Notes under the pieces: generated by a model | Databases searched by the model: none | Seen by the model: only the letters and a program-made list of their open reading frames with translations | Told to the model about the DNA's origin: nothing | Program-made: the position numbers and the translations under genes | In this document: piece by piece, positions 1-9,998 of the stretch | Layout: each line of letters begins with the position of its first letter | Numbering within the stretch: position 1 is the stretch's first letter | Source: Trichosphaerium sp. ATCC 40318 | Taxonomy: Eukaryota > Discosea > Flabellinia > Trichosidae | Assembly: GCA_038496445.1 (NCBI GenBank) | Contig: JALMLS010000090.1 | Span: 1-40,634 of the forward strand | Length of the DNA stretch: 40,634 nucleotides | Direction of reading: 5' to 3'

Positions 1-1272
1 GCATTGGCAGGAGTACATACAATTGAACTTAGTGGTTGTAAGCATATAACAGATGAAGGTATAAAAGCACTTGCTGGAGTTCACAAAATTTTCCTTAGTC
101 GTTGTAGACTGGTGACAGACGAAGGCATAAAGGCATTGGCAGGGGTTCATACTATTGTTAGTATGCGTGGTACTTCAGTAACTGGTGAAGGTATCAAAGC
201 ACTCACGGGCATACACTCAATTAGTGTCAGAGGCTGTAAGCGAGTAACTGATGAATGTATCAAAGCTCTCAAAGGTGTTCATACGATTGATCTTAGTTTT
301 TGTGACCAAGTATCTGATGAAGGTGTAAAAGCGCTTGCAGGCGTACACACGATTGATCTTAGTTGTTGTGAACAAGTATCTGATGAAGGTGTAAAAGCAC
401 TTACAGGTGTACACACGATTGATCTTTCAGGGTGCATGCAGGTGACGGATGAAGGCATCAAAACTTTACAAGGAGTTCATAAAATTACGCTTTGTGGGAC
501 TTCTGTGAGAGATGAAGGTATCAAGGCATTGGCAAGCGTACATACAATTGATCTTCGTAATACCCAAATAACAGATGAAGCCATAAAAACTTTGGCTGGT
601 GTTCATACAATTAATCTTTGTAACACCTCTGTGACAGACGAAGGCATAAAGGCATTGGCAGGGGTTCATACTATTGTTAGTATGCGTGGTACTTCAGTAA
701 CTGGTGAAGGTATCAAAGCACTCAAGGGCATACACTCAATTAATGTTCACGATTGTAAACAGATAACTGATGAATGTATCAAAGCTCTCAAAGGTGTTCA
801 TACAATTAGTCTTAGCTGTTGTGAACAAGTAACTGATGAAGGTATTAAAGCGCTTGCAGGTGTACACACGATTGATCTTTCAGAGTGCAGACTGGTGACA
901 GATGAAGGTGTAAAAGCACTAAAAGGAGCTCACACAATTGATCTTCATAATTGTACCCATATAACAGATGAAGCCATAAAAGCTCTGGCTGGTGTTCATA
1001 CAATTAATCTTCGTAACACCTCAGTTACAGATGTAGGCATTGAAGCACTGGTTGGTGTGCATACAATAGGCATTTTGGGTTGTGACAGGGTAACAGATAC
1101 AGGTGTCAAAGCACTCAAGAGTGTTCACAAAATTAGTATTGGTAGTTACTATGTGACAGATGAAGGTATAGAAGCAATAGAAGTTCATACTGTAGAAGAT
1201 CATTTCGAAACTCTTTCAGATGACTGTGTTGCAAGGCTTGAAGCCTTTTCGGTGAACATCCAGTATTTCTAG
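1..1272 (+). CDS. Leucine-rich repeat protein, AMN1/F-box-LRR type, 5'-partial
   Basis: The frame is open from the first base, so the gene begins before the window; it stops with TAG at 1270-1272. The visible 423 residues are about 18 tandem units of 21-22 residues with the pattern ALxGVHTIxLxxCxxVTDEGIK, followed by a short non-repeat tail ending in QYF. The conserved T-D-E-G-I/V-K with a Cys or Asn near the middle is the cysteine-containing LRR style of F-box/LRR and AMN1 proteins, whose solenoids bind partner proteins. No F-box is visible; it could lie upstream. Units alternate between 22 residues (with a Cys) and 21 residues (NTSVTDEGIK type). Bases 112-222 and 631-741 are an almost perfect internal duplication. 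The ligand is unknown. LRR assignment is firm; F-box linkage is inference. Confidence 0.88.
   Translation, partial: ALAGVHTIELSGCKHITDEGIKALAGVHKIFLSRCRLVTDEGIKALAGVHTIVSMRGTSVTGEGIKALTGIHSISVRGCKRVTDECIKALKGVHTIDLSFCDQVSDEGVKALAGVHTIDLSCCEQVSDEGVKALTGVHTIDLSGCMQVTDEGIKTLQGVHKITLCGTSVRDEGIKALASVHTIDLRNTQITDEAIKTLAGVHTINLCNTSVTDEGIKALAGVHTIVSMRGTSVTGEGIKALKGIHSINVHDCKQITDECIKALKGVHTISLSCCEQVTDEGIKALAGVHTIDLSECRLVTDEGVKALKGAHTIDLHNCTHITDEAIKALAGVHTINLRNTSVTDVGIEALVGVHTIGILGCDRVTDTGVKALKSVHKISIGSYYVTDEGIEAIEVHTVEDHFETLSDDCVARLEAFSVNIQYF
112..222 (+). repeat. Internal direct repeat of LRR units, copy 1
   Basis: This roughly 111-bp stretch recurs at 631-741 (offset 519 bp) with only a few differences near its end. 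It is far more similar than other unit pairs, pointing to recent unequal exchange or gene conversion inside the array. Confidence 0.85.
631..741 (+). repeat. Internal direct repeat of LRR units, copy 2
   Basis: Second copy of the 112-222 segment, in the same reading frame of the LRR gene. Confidence 0.85.
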
Positions 1273-1567
1273 TTGTTATTTGATAGAATAAATTCAGATT
1301 CATTGTAAGTAAATTGCGTGTTGGATCTCAAAATAACTAGTTTGGGATTCACTGGGATTGGCTTGGAAGCAATAGTGTGCATCGCCTTTTATCATAGATA
1401 CATGGATAGCATTCAATATGAGCAAACAAGCCCCATTGCTTGCAAAATAGTGCTGTGGCTATACTATCCACAAAAGCAAATAATTGATTTGCGATTTTTC
1501 ATTGTGGTTTACATCTTGTTAAGTTGTGCTCTATGCCTTACTTAGCATCTAGAACTAAGCGTAGTAC
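1273..1567. other. Intergenic, nothing convincing
   Basis: A 75-codon open stretch at 1318-1545 (+) begins with TTG and would encode hydrophobic residues. It has no recognisable motif or splice context, so I leave it uncalled. Confidence 0.5.
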
Positions 1568-3555
1568 ATGGCCATAGACGTATCTAATGAAAGTAAGCCA
1601 ATTTATGAACATTATGAAGAGCTCAATCTAAGAGAGCCAGTATTGAGGTAAATATTACTACAAATACGTTAAACGCATTAACGTGATAAAGGGGAGTATA
1701 TGATTATGGCTTTGAGAAGCCTTCTAAAATACAACAGCAAGCAGTTATCCCTATATGCTCTGGTACGTGTATACTATATCTAGGGAGTTCTATAACGTCC
1801 TTGTTTTCTTCAAACGCTCATTTCTTAGCAAAAACCTCCGATATGCGTGAACTTGTGTATTTACTTCAAACTACCCAGAAAATAGCACTTTCATCAACTT
1901 TGAGAAATTTCTAACAAACAGTGATCAGAAGAGTTTACGGTTTCAGTGAATTAGCAGATTAATTTTTGACGTTCGTTTAGGATCAGATGTCGTTATAGAA
2001 CAGGATTTGTCATCTGATTCAGTTGCTGCGTATCTAATTGGTATTTTAAATAGAATCAATACTGAAAATCATCATGTTCAAGCACTAATTCTATGTCCTA
2101 CTCGTGAACATGTTTATAATGTTTCACAAGTTTTTTTGATGCTTGCTAAGTACACAAACGTTAATACTACTCGTTGTATTGGAGGTGTTTCACTAAAAGG
2201 AGACATAGAGACGCTCAAAACTACAATACATGTTATTTTTGGTACACCTGGAAGGGTGAATGATCTTTCGAATAGGGTACTCAATTTGTCATAAACACTT
2301 TTGTAATTGTCACGTTTTCTACTCCCTGGATAAACATCATGGATAATGCCAGTGTTTTCAACTGTAAATACAGAGTTCAAAACATCTCTTTAAACTTCCT
2401 GTGATCCATACAAGCAACTTTTGATTTGGTCTTGATTCTTAATGTTTTTTAATTTGACTATTCCAAATGCTGATTGAATCGCATAGGGAGTCTTGGATCT
2501 CTCATATCTTAAAATTTTTTGTATTGGTTCATTGGCTAGGGTATTAGGTAATGGATATGATGCCCTTATAGATGATATTCACGCAAAGCATCCCCATCAT
2601 ACTCAGGTTATTCTAAGATTTGACAAAACATCACCAGTAGTAGAAACTGCTATTGAAAAGTACACAAGAAATGCTATCAGATGTGGGTATTTAGCTAGTA
2701 GAGGATTGAACCTTAATGTACGTTTTGGTATCCTCACTTTTGTGTTGTAAACAATATTTCTTCTTGTTTATGTTAGACTAACTAGACCAAAAAAGGGGAT
2801 TAAGCAGTTTTATGTCAAAGTGGATGATAGACAAGAAAAGTTAAATGTTATGCTTGAAATACTGGAATCATCAGTTTCTTCTTCAGCTCAAGTTATTATA
2901 TATGTTTCTGATTATAGACAAAGAAAACAGATTGCACAACAGCTTAAACAAGACTATCCGGTAATATTTAAGTCCAAAACTTTTTCTAAGCGAAATGCTT
3001 CTGTTTTACATTACTTTGTTGTGCATCGCATGTGACTGACTGAATGCTTTTATAGATTTCTTACATTGACATAATATAAAAGTAAAAGAGGAGGAAAAAT
3101 TAGAGCAATTAGAGGTAATAATAGTTAAAACAATCAACATAGTTTTGGTCAATTGTGACCTCTTGTGTCATTTTGCACATTAATTCAAACCATTTCAAGG
3201 CCAATGTCAGCCTTATAATTTAATGACGATTTTAATACTAGTCTACATAACATGTTATCTAACTAACTTTTGTTTGAACAGAAGTTCCAAAGAGGAAGTA
3301 CACGTTTTTTGCTTTCTGATGACTACACAATGACACATAGAAAAGATGCGTCCATAACATTTGGTTATAAATTATCACCTGCCCTATTCTCCTGAAAGAT
3401 ATATTACACGTGTTGGAAGGATTGGTCGTTATGGTAAAGTTGGGACTGTTATTAATTTTAAAGTAGGAAATGATAACACAGTTGATAAAATAAGACAATA
3501 CTATCAAACAGAAATAGCTCTTTTGGAACCAAACAAACTTTCAGACTTGTGGTAA
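1568..3555 (+). pseudogene. Degenerate eIF4A-type DEAD-box helicase (pseudogene or pseudo-helicase)
   Basis: Exons read about 1568-1647, 1692-1762, 1981-2276, 2487-2717, 2796-2960 and 3282-3555, with phase-compatible GT-AG introns. The order follows eIF4A: a Q-motif (YGFEKPSKIQQQAVIP), PTRE, a GG motif, TPGR, a YLKIF strand, an IKQFYV strand, then VINYHLP and an RVGRIGRYG motif VI. Catalytic motifs are lost: Walker A is replaced by EQDLSSDSVA, DEAD by GSLA and SAT by RFD, while motif V is unrecognisable and motif VI starts with T instead of H. The reading frame shifts by one base at about 3360-3363 (extra T), and the segment expected to hold the HGDM region (about 3056-3115) carries stops. 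eIF4A normally unwinds mRNA 5' leaders; this copy cannot hydrolyse ATP in the usual way. Decay is likely, although an expressed pseudo-helicase with assembly errors is possible. Confidence 0.82.
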
Positions 3556-4091
3556 CAGCCTAATAAAATGAATATACTCTTGAAAAGTGTAAATTACCCA
3601 AGATATTACTGCCAGATATGTTATTTTACACCTACAGCGCCTGATAGATCAATCAAAATCAGTTATGGGTAAACTGTTATTTTGCCATTGTTTGTTGAAA
3701 TTAGGATGGATTCGGCACTTGTTCTAAAGAAACATACTCTGTATATTCGTCTAACAGAAGACATTGAACTATATATATTAATAAAAATGTTGAAGCATTT
3801 AAATCTTGCAGTAGTTAGTAACTATGAGCATTTTATTATTCTTTGTAAAAAACTCTACAATATGATTGGCTTGTTGCAAATACTGCAGCATTATTCCTTT
3901 TGCATAATGCCAGTTCTGATTTCGTTTCACTAAATCTAGCTCCTAGGACTTCTCCTGAAAGCTTATGCTGAATAGTGACAAATCTGTCTTTTGATAAAAC
4001 TACAAAGCCACTTAGCAAAAAACTATAACATCCAAAAACATGACAAACTTCAAAAAGTGAAGGAAACGTTGGAGTAAACTATGAAGAACAA
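3556..4091. other. Intergenic; two overlapping weak open stretches
   Basis: A plus-strand frame from an ATG at 3706 to 3933 (75 residues, hydrophobic C-terminus) and a minus-strand frame at 4018-3836 (about 60 residues, balanced composition with a KLSGEVLGARFSE segment) overlap. Neither has a recognised domain. The minus one could be a stray exon of the F-box gene upstream of it, but I cannot join them in phase. Confidence 0.3.
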
Positions 4092-5430
4092 TTAAAGTGC
4101 CAAGTATTGTTGACAGCAGTCAAGATGTTCAAAAACTCCGATAATATTGTTGCCTTTGACCAACCTTTGCTCTTATGCAATAATATTCTGGTTGAGACCT
4201 TTTATATCAGGAGTACAAGAATAACTTGATTGCAGACAATAGTCAATTTTGAGGGCAGATTGTACTTACTTTCAAAGTTGTCTTTAAATCTACCTCTAAG
4301 CACTCCTCTCCATTCTTTTTTATCTTTCAACTGAACCCTTACTTTAAAGTATCCAGTATGCTCTCCATTACACTCATTCAATACCAGACTGAATGGCTTT
4401 TCCTGGTTTTTTCTTAGTATTGGCCGATTCTTTAAACACCAACTAATACAAACCTTTTCATATGGGTTGTCGCTTGCAAACCCTTTTATGTTGTTGAGAA
4501 AACTAAAGTCACCTTTATACCAACCAAGTTTTTCTTTGTTTCGAAATAACTCAATCTCAAGGAGTACTTGATTTAATACACCTTTTATCGGTATTGTGAT
4601 ATCACAATGCTTCCAGCCTACACGAGGAAAAATAAGTTCGTAGAAAACGCCAAAGAAAATGCATTGCATCTGGGTTCAACATACAGCGCTAGTAAAAAGC
4701 TATTGGTTTCAGATATGGAGCGTTCTTGAAAGGCAATATTTTCATGTTTGGATTTAATCAAAAAAAAAAATAGCTTGTTTCTTTTTTTGGCTAACGTATT
4801 GGATGCAGGAAGTCTTGCTGAAATCTCGACTTTTTAGAACGAGACGGTTTCCGTGGGATATCAATTAGCGTGAAGATGCGTTTTTTACTGTTTTTTGGAG
4901 TAATATGGATCTTACACGTGTATCTAGAAGCCTCTAAACGAACCGTTAAATTGTTTTTTCCTATTTTGTTTTCTCGTGTACCGAAGTGTTTCTCCTTCTT
5001 AGTTCCGGGTAAATTGGTCATCTGTGGCGCCTTGGTGTTGACAGGAACGAATGAAAACGTCGCTTTGTCTTTTTCAGTTCTATAAAGCCAACGCGCTTTC
5101 ACAACCGTTCCAATCATCTTAGTCCTAAAAAAAAGCGCCTTTGAAGTATTCTTAGGTCCATAACATGCTAATTAAACTTCGTACCACCAAGTAGGACTTT
5201 AAATCATCTTGTACATTGTACTGTCGCCTTAGAATAGACTCAGCATATTTATTAACAGCGCAGCGAAATCCATTACAAGTTCGTGAGAGTGGCAATACTT
5301 TTTCGATATTTGATCGACTTGTGACATGCCCTACTATTTCATATAGTATCTCAAGTGGGAAATACTGAAGTGATAAGCTGCTGGTTTGTTTGTTTGATGT
5401 ACACATTATACAAAAAGCGTCGTATCGCAT
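4092..5430 (-). CDS. F-box protein, multi-exon, unknown substrate domain
   Basis: The first exon holds an F-box-like segment (LQYFPLEILYEIVGHV ... LSRTCNGFRCAV) of the kind that binds SKP1 in SCF ubiquitin ligases. It is followed by a basic exon (5117-4791) rich in Lys and Arg, then a beta-rich exon (about 4669-4270) ending in a strong GTAAGT donor at 4269. The last exon (4171-4092) encodes RLVKGNNIIGVFEHLDCC and ends in TAA. The intron at 4269-4172 fits phase exactly. The join near 4680-4790 is uncertain because two frames are open there. A further upstream exon starting with an ATG at 5555 and a GTAAGC donor could add about 16 residues. The substrate-binding part matches no family I recognise. 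F-box call moderate, gene structure approximate. Confidence 0.6.
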
Positions 5431-5555
5431 GAAACTTGTTGCTTCGTTGAAAATTAGCTTTTATTTTCCTTTTGCAGAAATTTGTATGACACATACCATA
5501 GCTTACCTACACGTATTGATACTATTACACCATACCGGCGATACAACGTCAGCAT

Positions 5556-5881
5556 ACTTGCAATGCTTCTTTAGTAGTAAGCAACTAAATAAGGAATAAA
5601 ATGAGAATTAATACTGCAACAATTGTTGTGTATGAAGTCAAACTAAAGTTCATGCAAACACATTCCAATCTAATACTGTTATGTGTTGGGTAGAGTTTCT
5701 TGGAACATATGAACTCTGACTAGTATTTTGTCTGATCTCCCCCATAAGTTTGCACTGCACACGTTGTTCACCATTTAGCGCTGAATTCACTTTACTGTTT
5801 AAGGCAATATGTAAACTTACTGTTTAAGCTCCAATACGTAATATAACTGCATCAGACAATCATTCAGCAGTATCCAAACCC
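5556..5881. other. Divergent intergenic region
   Basis: Lies between the minus-strand F-box gene and the plus-strand small membrane protein, so it should carry both promoters. I see no clear TATA element or repeat. Confidence 0.4.
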
Positions 5882-6142
5882 ATGTCATCTTCTACTGATA
5901 CTCAAGTAGCGAATTTTGGCATGAGTATACCTGGTGTGCTTCTAGCAGCGGCAAGTGGATTATTAACCGGTGCTGGCTATTGTCTACTCAGTAGCCGTTG
6001 GGCTGATGACATTACATCTTCAGTAGCCTCAGAAAGGAGTAAAGCGTTTATAAGACTTGTTGTGAACTCACTTGGAGGTGGTATATTCGTTACAGGACTC
6101 TATATCATGGCACCTACTGGTTTAAGGGCATTATGGATGTAA
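5882..6142 (+). CDS. Small two-segment membrane protein, unknown
   Basis: Intronless ORF of 86 residues from ATG to TAA. It starts with a short Ser/Thr-rich head. A Gly/Ala-rich hydrophobic stretch at about residues 16-37 (PGVLLAAASGLLTGAGYCLL) is followed by a polar loop with WADD and SERSK, then a second hydrophobic stretch at about 58-80 (SLGGGIFVTGLYIMAP). Two membrane passes with both ends on one side fit best; small organelle-membrane subunits look like this. I do not recognise the family. The codon pattern and clean start support a real gene. Confidence 0.6.
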   Translation: MSSSTDTQVANFGMSIPGVLLAAASGLLTGAGYCLLSSRWADDITSSVASERSKAFIRLVVNSLGGGIFVTGLYIMAPTGLRALWM

Positions 6143-6323
6143 AATAAACAGCTCGTGTTAATAAATTGTTTATAGTCCTCTTTTCGCCGTTTACACGCGT
6201 AGGTAATGTCTTATTGTCTCTTAGGCGAGGTTTTATCGTGATATAGCTAAAATGTCATTTTTTCAGTTTAAAACTCAACGCGCGATTGTTTAACGCAAAC
6301 TATAATTATTTTCTTCAACAATT

Positions 6324-6522
6324 TTAAGTGCAAGTTAGAACCTCAGTTGCGTTCTTCAAAAGTTTTTCTTTGATATCTTGTGGGTTTTCGAGTTTAGTCA
6401 GATGTGCGAAGACCTTATTAGGAGTGAATTGCAGGTGTTCTACAGCCAAAGTTTTGCTATGTGAGTGGAGCGTAATAGCTCTTTCAGTGTATACTAGTGA
6501 TTCTAAAGTAAACAGCTCAGCG
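6324..6522 (-). pseudogene. 3' part of a small gene split by the hAT insertion
   Basis: The minus strand is open from the target duplication (6515-6522) down to a TAA at 6324-6326, reading AELFTLESLVYTERA ... KTLAVEHLQF ... PQDIKEKLLK. The 5' part lies beyond the transposon at 9061-9031. Removing the element and one 8-bp duplication joins the two parts in frame into 73 codons beginning ATG-ATG-GAC. The KY.ELF..E.L pattern followed by VEHL is reminiscent of small histone-fold proteins such as CENP-X/MHF2 (about 80 residues), but the similarity is weak. The gene is physically interrupted in this allele. Confidence 0.5.
6515..6522. repeat. Left 8-bp target site duplication of hAT element
   Basis: GCTCAGCG sits immediately before the left terminal inverted repeat and recurs at 9031-9038 right after the other end. 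Eight bp is the length hAT transposases generate. Confidence 0.95.
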
Positions 6523-6546
6523 TAATGATGTTGGTTTAAGAATAAA
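6523..6546 (+). repeat. hAT left terminal inverted repeat
   Basis: 24 bp beginning TAATGATGTTGGTTTAAG, the exact reverse complement of 9007-9030. Confidence 0.95.
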
Positions 6547-6603
6547 CTGCAAATTCATATTTATTCGGAAGTGGTCAAAAGTTATTTTTATTTATTCATA
6601 TAA

Positions 6604-8932
6604 TCATTTGTGTTCATCTTGGAGCAAATGGTTACGACACACAGAGTACTTACAAACACGAGTAGGAGAGAGTCTGTTTCTATCATTAGTAATTAAGCGA
6701 CTAGCCTGTGAAAAGCTTCTTTCAGTCATTGCTTGAGAGGCTGGAATCGCTAAATATTTCTGAGCCAAAGATGCTAAGATTGGATACTTTTCTTTGTTTG
6801 TTCTCCACCATCTAAGCTCTTCGCCATCATTAGTGGTTTTTATCGGTGGTTCTACCTTGTATCTTTCTAGTTCTTTGCTTGTATCAAGCGGAGTAGTAGG
6901 GGATGGTGCACTACTAAACAGAAGTAAGTAAACATTGAAACAAAAAAAAGTAAAACAGAAAAAAGACCAATACGTGAAGAATTGTCTCGCTTCTCCTGCT
7001 TCTGAAACTCCTCCTCTAGTGCTCACTGCACTAGGTACTTCACCTTCAATACCCTTATTGTACAGTTAGTACGCATTATGTAAATTATATTGTACTGTAG
7101 GCATGTTCTCATCTCTTGATACAGCTACAAGTTCATTAAATTCGGCTTCTAATATTTCCCAAGCTTCATCCTCGTCTCCATCAGTGAGGTGGTTGCAGCC
7201 CTTAAAGCGCGGATCAAGAACTGTCGCTAAGAGGGTAACAACAGGGAGCTCATCCCATATGAGACGTATGGCATTGAGATAGTTTGTAGCCACATTTTTG
7301 GTTTGTATTTGCATTTCATCAAGATTTTCATTTTCGGCAATTTCTTCCACTACACAAGTCAGTAAAAAACAATAATGAAGCTAAACAACACATACACGGA
7401 TGAATCATCTCTTGGAGAAGCTTTTCTATCTTTTCTAAGGCCACCAACACCCATGATTGCGTTGTGTACTTCTCTGCTTCGAGAATTTCAATAGCATAAA
7501 CTGTTGGTTGAAACAAAAGAATCATGTTCTCAATAAAACTCCATTTCTCAAAGGAAAACTCAGGTACATATGGCTACAAACAAAGTAAATATTTACACGT
7601 GCACAAAAAAACCAGTACATACCCTAAATCTACTATCACATACTAGTTGGTAGTTTGTAAGCATTCGTCTCATTTCGTGAGCTTTTTTCAACATTGTAAT
7701 TGTTGATGAGAAGCGTGTACAAGTATCACATGGCAGTTTTTTGTATTGGTCACTGCAAAACGCTTTCCAGGCGCGTCTAAACGGATCTGAGCAGCTACAC
7801 CTCGCAATAAACACTCTTAAGGGCTTGAGAATGCTTTCTTCAATTTCTGGGATTAATGCTTTACGCATTGCGTTATTCAAGATGTGACAGAGGCAGCGAA
7901 GGTCAGTAACCATTCTAGGGTACCACCAATTAATTTTATACAAGAACAATGGTAGTTAAACGTACTCAGAGGTATATTTCGCCACTTGGGCGAGTGTGTC
8001 TCCGCGAAGCTTTCTTGAAGAAAAGTAAGAACAATAAATAATAAAAAAAACCCACAAAAAAAACTAGTCGTACCCAATAGTGAATTTAACTGAGGCCAAT
8101 TCGCCTCCATCTGTTACACCAGCAACTGGTAAAACACCATCACCTAGCCACGCCACGTTTGAGCCATCCCACTCTCCACAAAGTACGTCAGCTACAAGTG
8201 AACCAATAGTTACCGCTGCCAAAAAAAGTAAGCAAAAAAAAAGTTTAAACAAAGTTGTTTCGTGCCTTTGTGGTCTTCTTCACAAGGCACCACACCTACC
8301 AACTTACGACACAATACATAGTCATCGGATATCCAATGCATTGATATGCCAGCGTAATATTCTTTGGAAACTTTACTTTTCCAAAGATCGACTGCAAAGG
8401 TTGGTGACTTCGCTGTTTGAGTTATCAGCTTAGCTTCATTTATTGTTTTGTCGCTGAGTGCATCAGCCCGTAAAGTGACCTTGTTTCTCCCTGGTAGAAT
8501 GAACCCAGGTACAGCATAATTAAACAATAGTTTAAAGTACCGTTTTGATACGAGGTGAAAAGGAAGATTGTGAGCAACAAAACAAATAGCCAACAAATCT
8601 ATCAATTTCTAGCGAACAATTAGAAATTGCAAAAAACCACTTGTTATTACCTCTTGTTCCCCCGGTAATAAAGGCCGAATGGTTCTGGACACATACTTGT
8701 CCATAGGACCTGTTTTATCTTCTCCATCAGCAAAAGAGTCTGTTTTGGAGTCGTAGCCATGTTTGGTGCGTAAGTGAGTTAACAGGTTGCTTGTTGATGT
8801 TCCTTTAGGTCGAGGCACAAAACAACTACAACGTTTACACTGAAAGCCTCCATCAACATGTACAAAGTGTTTATACACTGGTGATCGCAGAGTACGAATA
8901 CTACAAACCACTGTGTTTTTGGGCTCAGCCAT
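6604..8932 (-). CDS. hAT transposase, multi-exon
   Basis: Reading 5' to 3' on the minus strand: a BED-type zinc finger in the first exon (8932-8630; F..C..C with a TSNLLTHLRTKHG histidine part), then the start of the RNase H-like core (exon 8605-8270) with the first acidic residue in FAVDLWKSK. A later exon has CLCHILNNAM and the DTCTRFSST...ML motif (7949-7600). Next come LDPRFKG (about 7200) and the C-terminal dimerisation domain with YLAIPASQAMTERSFSQASR (about 6720). These are the hallmark hAT blocks in order. Introns such as GTAATA...GCTAG near 8630 interrupt the gene. The middle exons near 8250-7950 are hard to phase by eye, so I cannot certify that the protein is intact. Confidence 0.88.
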
Positions 8933-9006
8933 CTCGATGAATTGTGTAAATTCAAAAAGTCAATTCATAGTCCAATTTTTTTTGGTGTATTCAAATTTAT
9001 TCTTTA

Positions 9007-9030
9007 TTTATTCTTAAACCAACATCATTA
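9007..9030 (-). repeat. hAT right terminal inverted repeat
   Basis: Perfect 24-bp inverted copy of 6523-6546. Confidence 0.95.
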
Positions 9031-9038
9031 GCTCAGCG
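9031..9038. repeat. Right 8-bp target site duplication of hAT element
   Basis: GCTCAGCG, identical to 6515-6522. Confidence 0.95.
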
Positions 9039-9061
9039 TATTTGCAGAATAAGTCCATCAT
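9031..9061 (-). pseudogene. 5' part of the small gene split by the hAT insertion
   Basis: ATG-ATG-GAC starts at 9061 on the minus strand and runs MMDLFCKY into the target duplication. It continues in frame at 6514-6324. Upstream at about 9240-9130 there is an Arg/Lys-rich open stretch that could be an earlier exon, but I could not find splice sites whose phase fits it to this part. Confidence 0.45.
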
Positions 9062-9282
9062 CCATTTTTTATCAACAAAAAACAAATGACCTAACAGTTA
9101 TTGCAAACACTTGATTATGCTATGAATCAATAGTATACCACAGCTGCAACTCTTCGGGAACTTGGTGTAGTACAACATTCATTTTTCGGAGGCTTCTTTC
9201 TGTTTCTGTCGAACCTTCTAGATTTAGAATTTGCCTTATCTAAATACTAAAACAACTTTAAACTTGGCACTACAACATCTCA
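9062..9282. other. Divergent upstream region
   Basis: Shared upstream space of the interrupted minus-strand gene and the plus-strand secreted protein. It contains a possible basic coding stretch on the minus strand (about 9240-9130), not resolved. Confidence 0.35.
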
Positions 9283-9708
9283 ATGCGTTCAGTTACAATT
9301 GCATTCGCTCTCATTCTTTGCTGTGGGCTTTCTCTAGTGCTTTCAAGCTCCCGTAGAGGCAGAGTACCACAGTACTGGGAAGATGCACTTGAACACAACT
9401 CCAACATTAACGCATGCACCAGAAACTGTTTTGAAGAAGAGGAATTATGCTTGGATGAAGCAAACGAAGTCCGAGTACCTTTTATCTACAAGGTGTTTGG
9501 CCGTAGTCGTGCCTTTAGACGTGATGCGATACGTGACGCGAAACAAGTATGCTCTAATGAGTCAACGAAATGCACAGTAGAGTGCACAAAGAACGATATT
9601 AGCTATAAAACCGACACTCTATTGCCCGAGATGCTAAGAAAGGCTAAAAAAGATCGTGAAGCTGCTGATGAGTGGCTCGAGAATTTCAGAAAAGAACGTA
9701 GGTACTAG
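9283..9708 (+). CDS. Secreted cysteine-containing protein, unknown family
   Basis: Intronless ORF of 141 residues. Residues 1-21 (MRSVTIAFALILCCGLSLVL) form a classical signal peptide followed by a basic SSRRGR segment. The mature part is charged and helical with six cysteines: a C-x3-C pair early, one in the EELC segment, and three later in QVC, TKC and VEC. This suggests three disulfides. The C-terminus is Lys/Arg/Glu-rich and ends RRY. No transmembrane segment or ER retention motif is visible, so secretion is likely. I recognise no homologue. Confidence 0.7.
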   Translation: MRSVTIAFALILCCGLSLVLSSSRRGRVPQYWEDALEHNSNINACTRNCFEEEELCLDEANEVRVPFIYKVFGRSRAFRRDAIRDAKQVCSNESTKCTVECTKNDISYKTDTLLPEMLRKAKKDREAADEWLENFRKERRY

Positions 9709-9998
9709 AAATCGGTAAAAGTACAATAAACAATGTTTAAACGCGTAAGCAGAGTGTACATTGTAGTTAGAACAGTTTCGAAACGGGAATTTGCTATACG
9801 CTAGTCATAAGTAGTAAACTATGCATACGCTTCATCATAGAAGTATTTAATAGGGCGTGGAGGAATTGGCTAGCGATAATATGCTCATAGAGTCTTGAAC
9901 GCGCTTGCTACGTAACATATGTGTATTTGGTAAAGCGTAAGTGAGCGGTTCGTTAACATAGCCGTTGATGAGAAAAACAGCTTTTTATGGAAAATTTT
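9709..9998. other. Convergent intergenic region
   Basis: Between the 3' ends of the secreted-protein gene and the synthetase gene. No repeat, hairpin cluster or reading frame worth calling. Confidence 0.5.

Larger units (their letters stand above)
6523..9030 (-). mobile_element. hAT-family DNA transposon, apparently complete
   Basis: A 2508-bp element bounded by perfect 24-bp terminal inverted repeats beginning TAATGATGTTGG (6523-6546 and 9007-9030) and by perfect 8-bp direct duplications of GCTCAGCG. It carries a multi-exon transposase on the minus strand. Identical ends and duplications indicate a recent insertion. The element landed in a small minus-strand reading frame. Confidence 0.95.

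Noticed and set aside
1318-1545. Hydrophobic 75-codon frame after the LRR gene
   Set aside because: TTG start, no motif and no splice context; chance openness is possible at this length.
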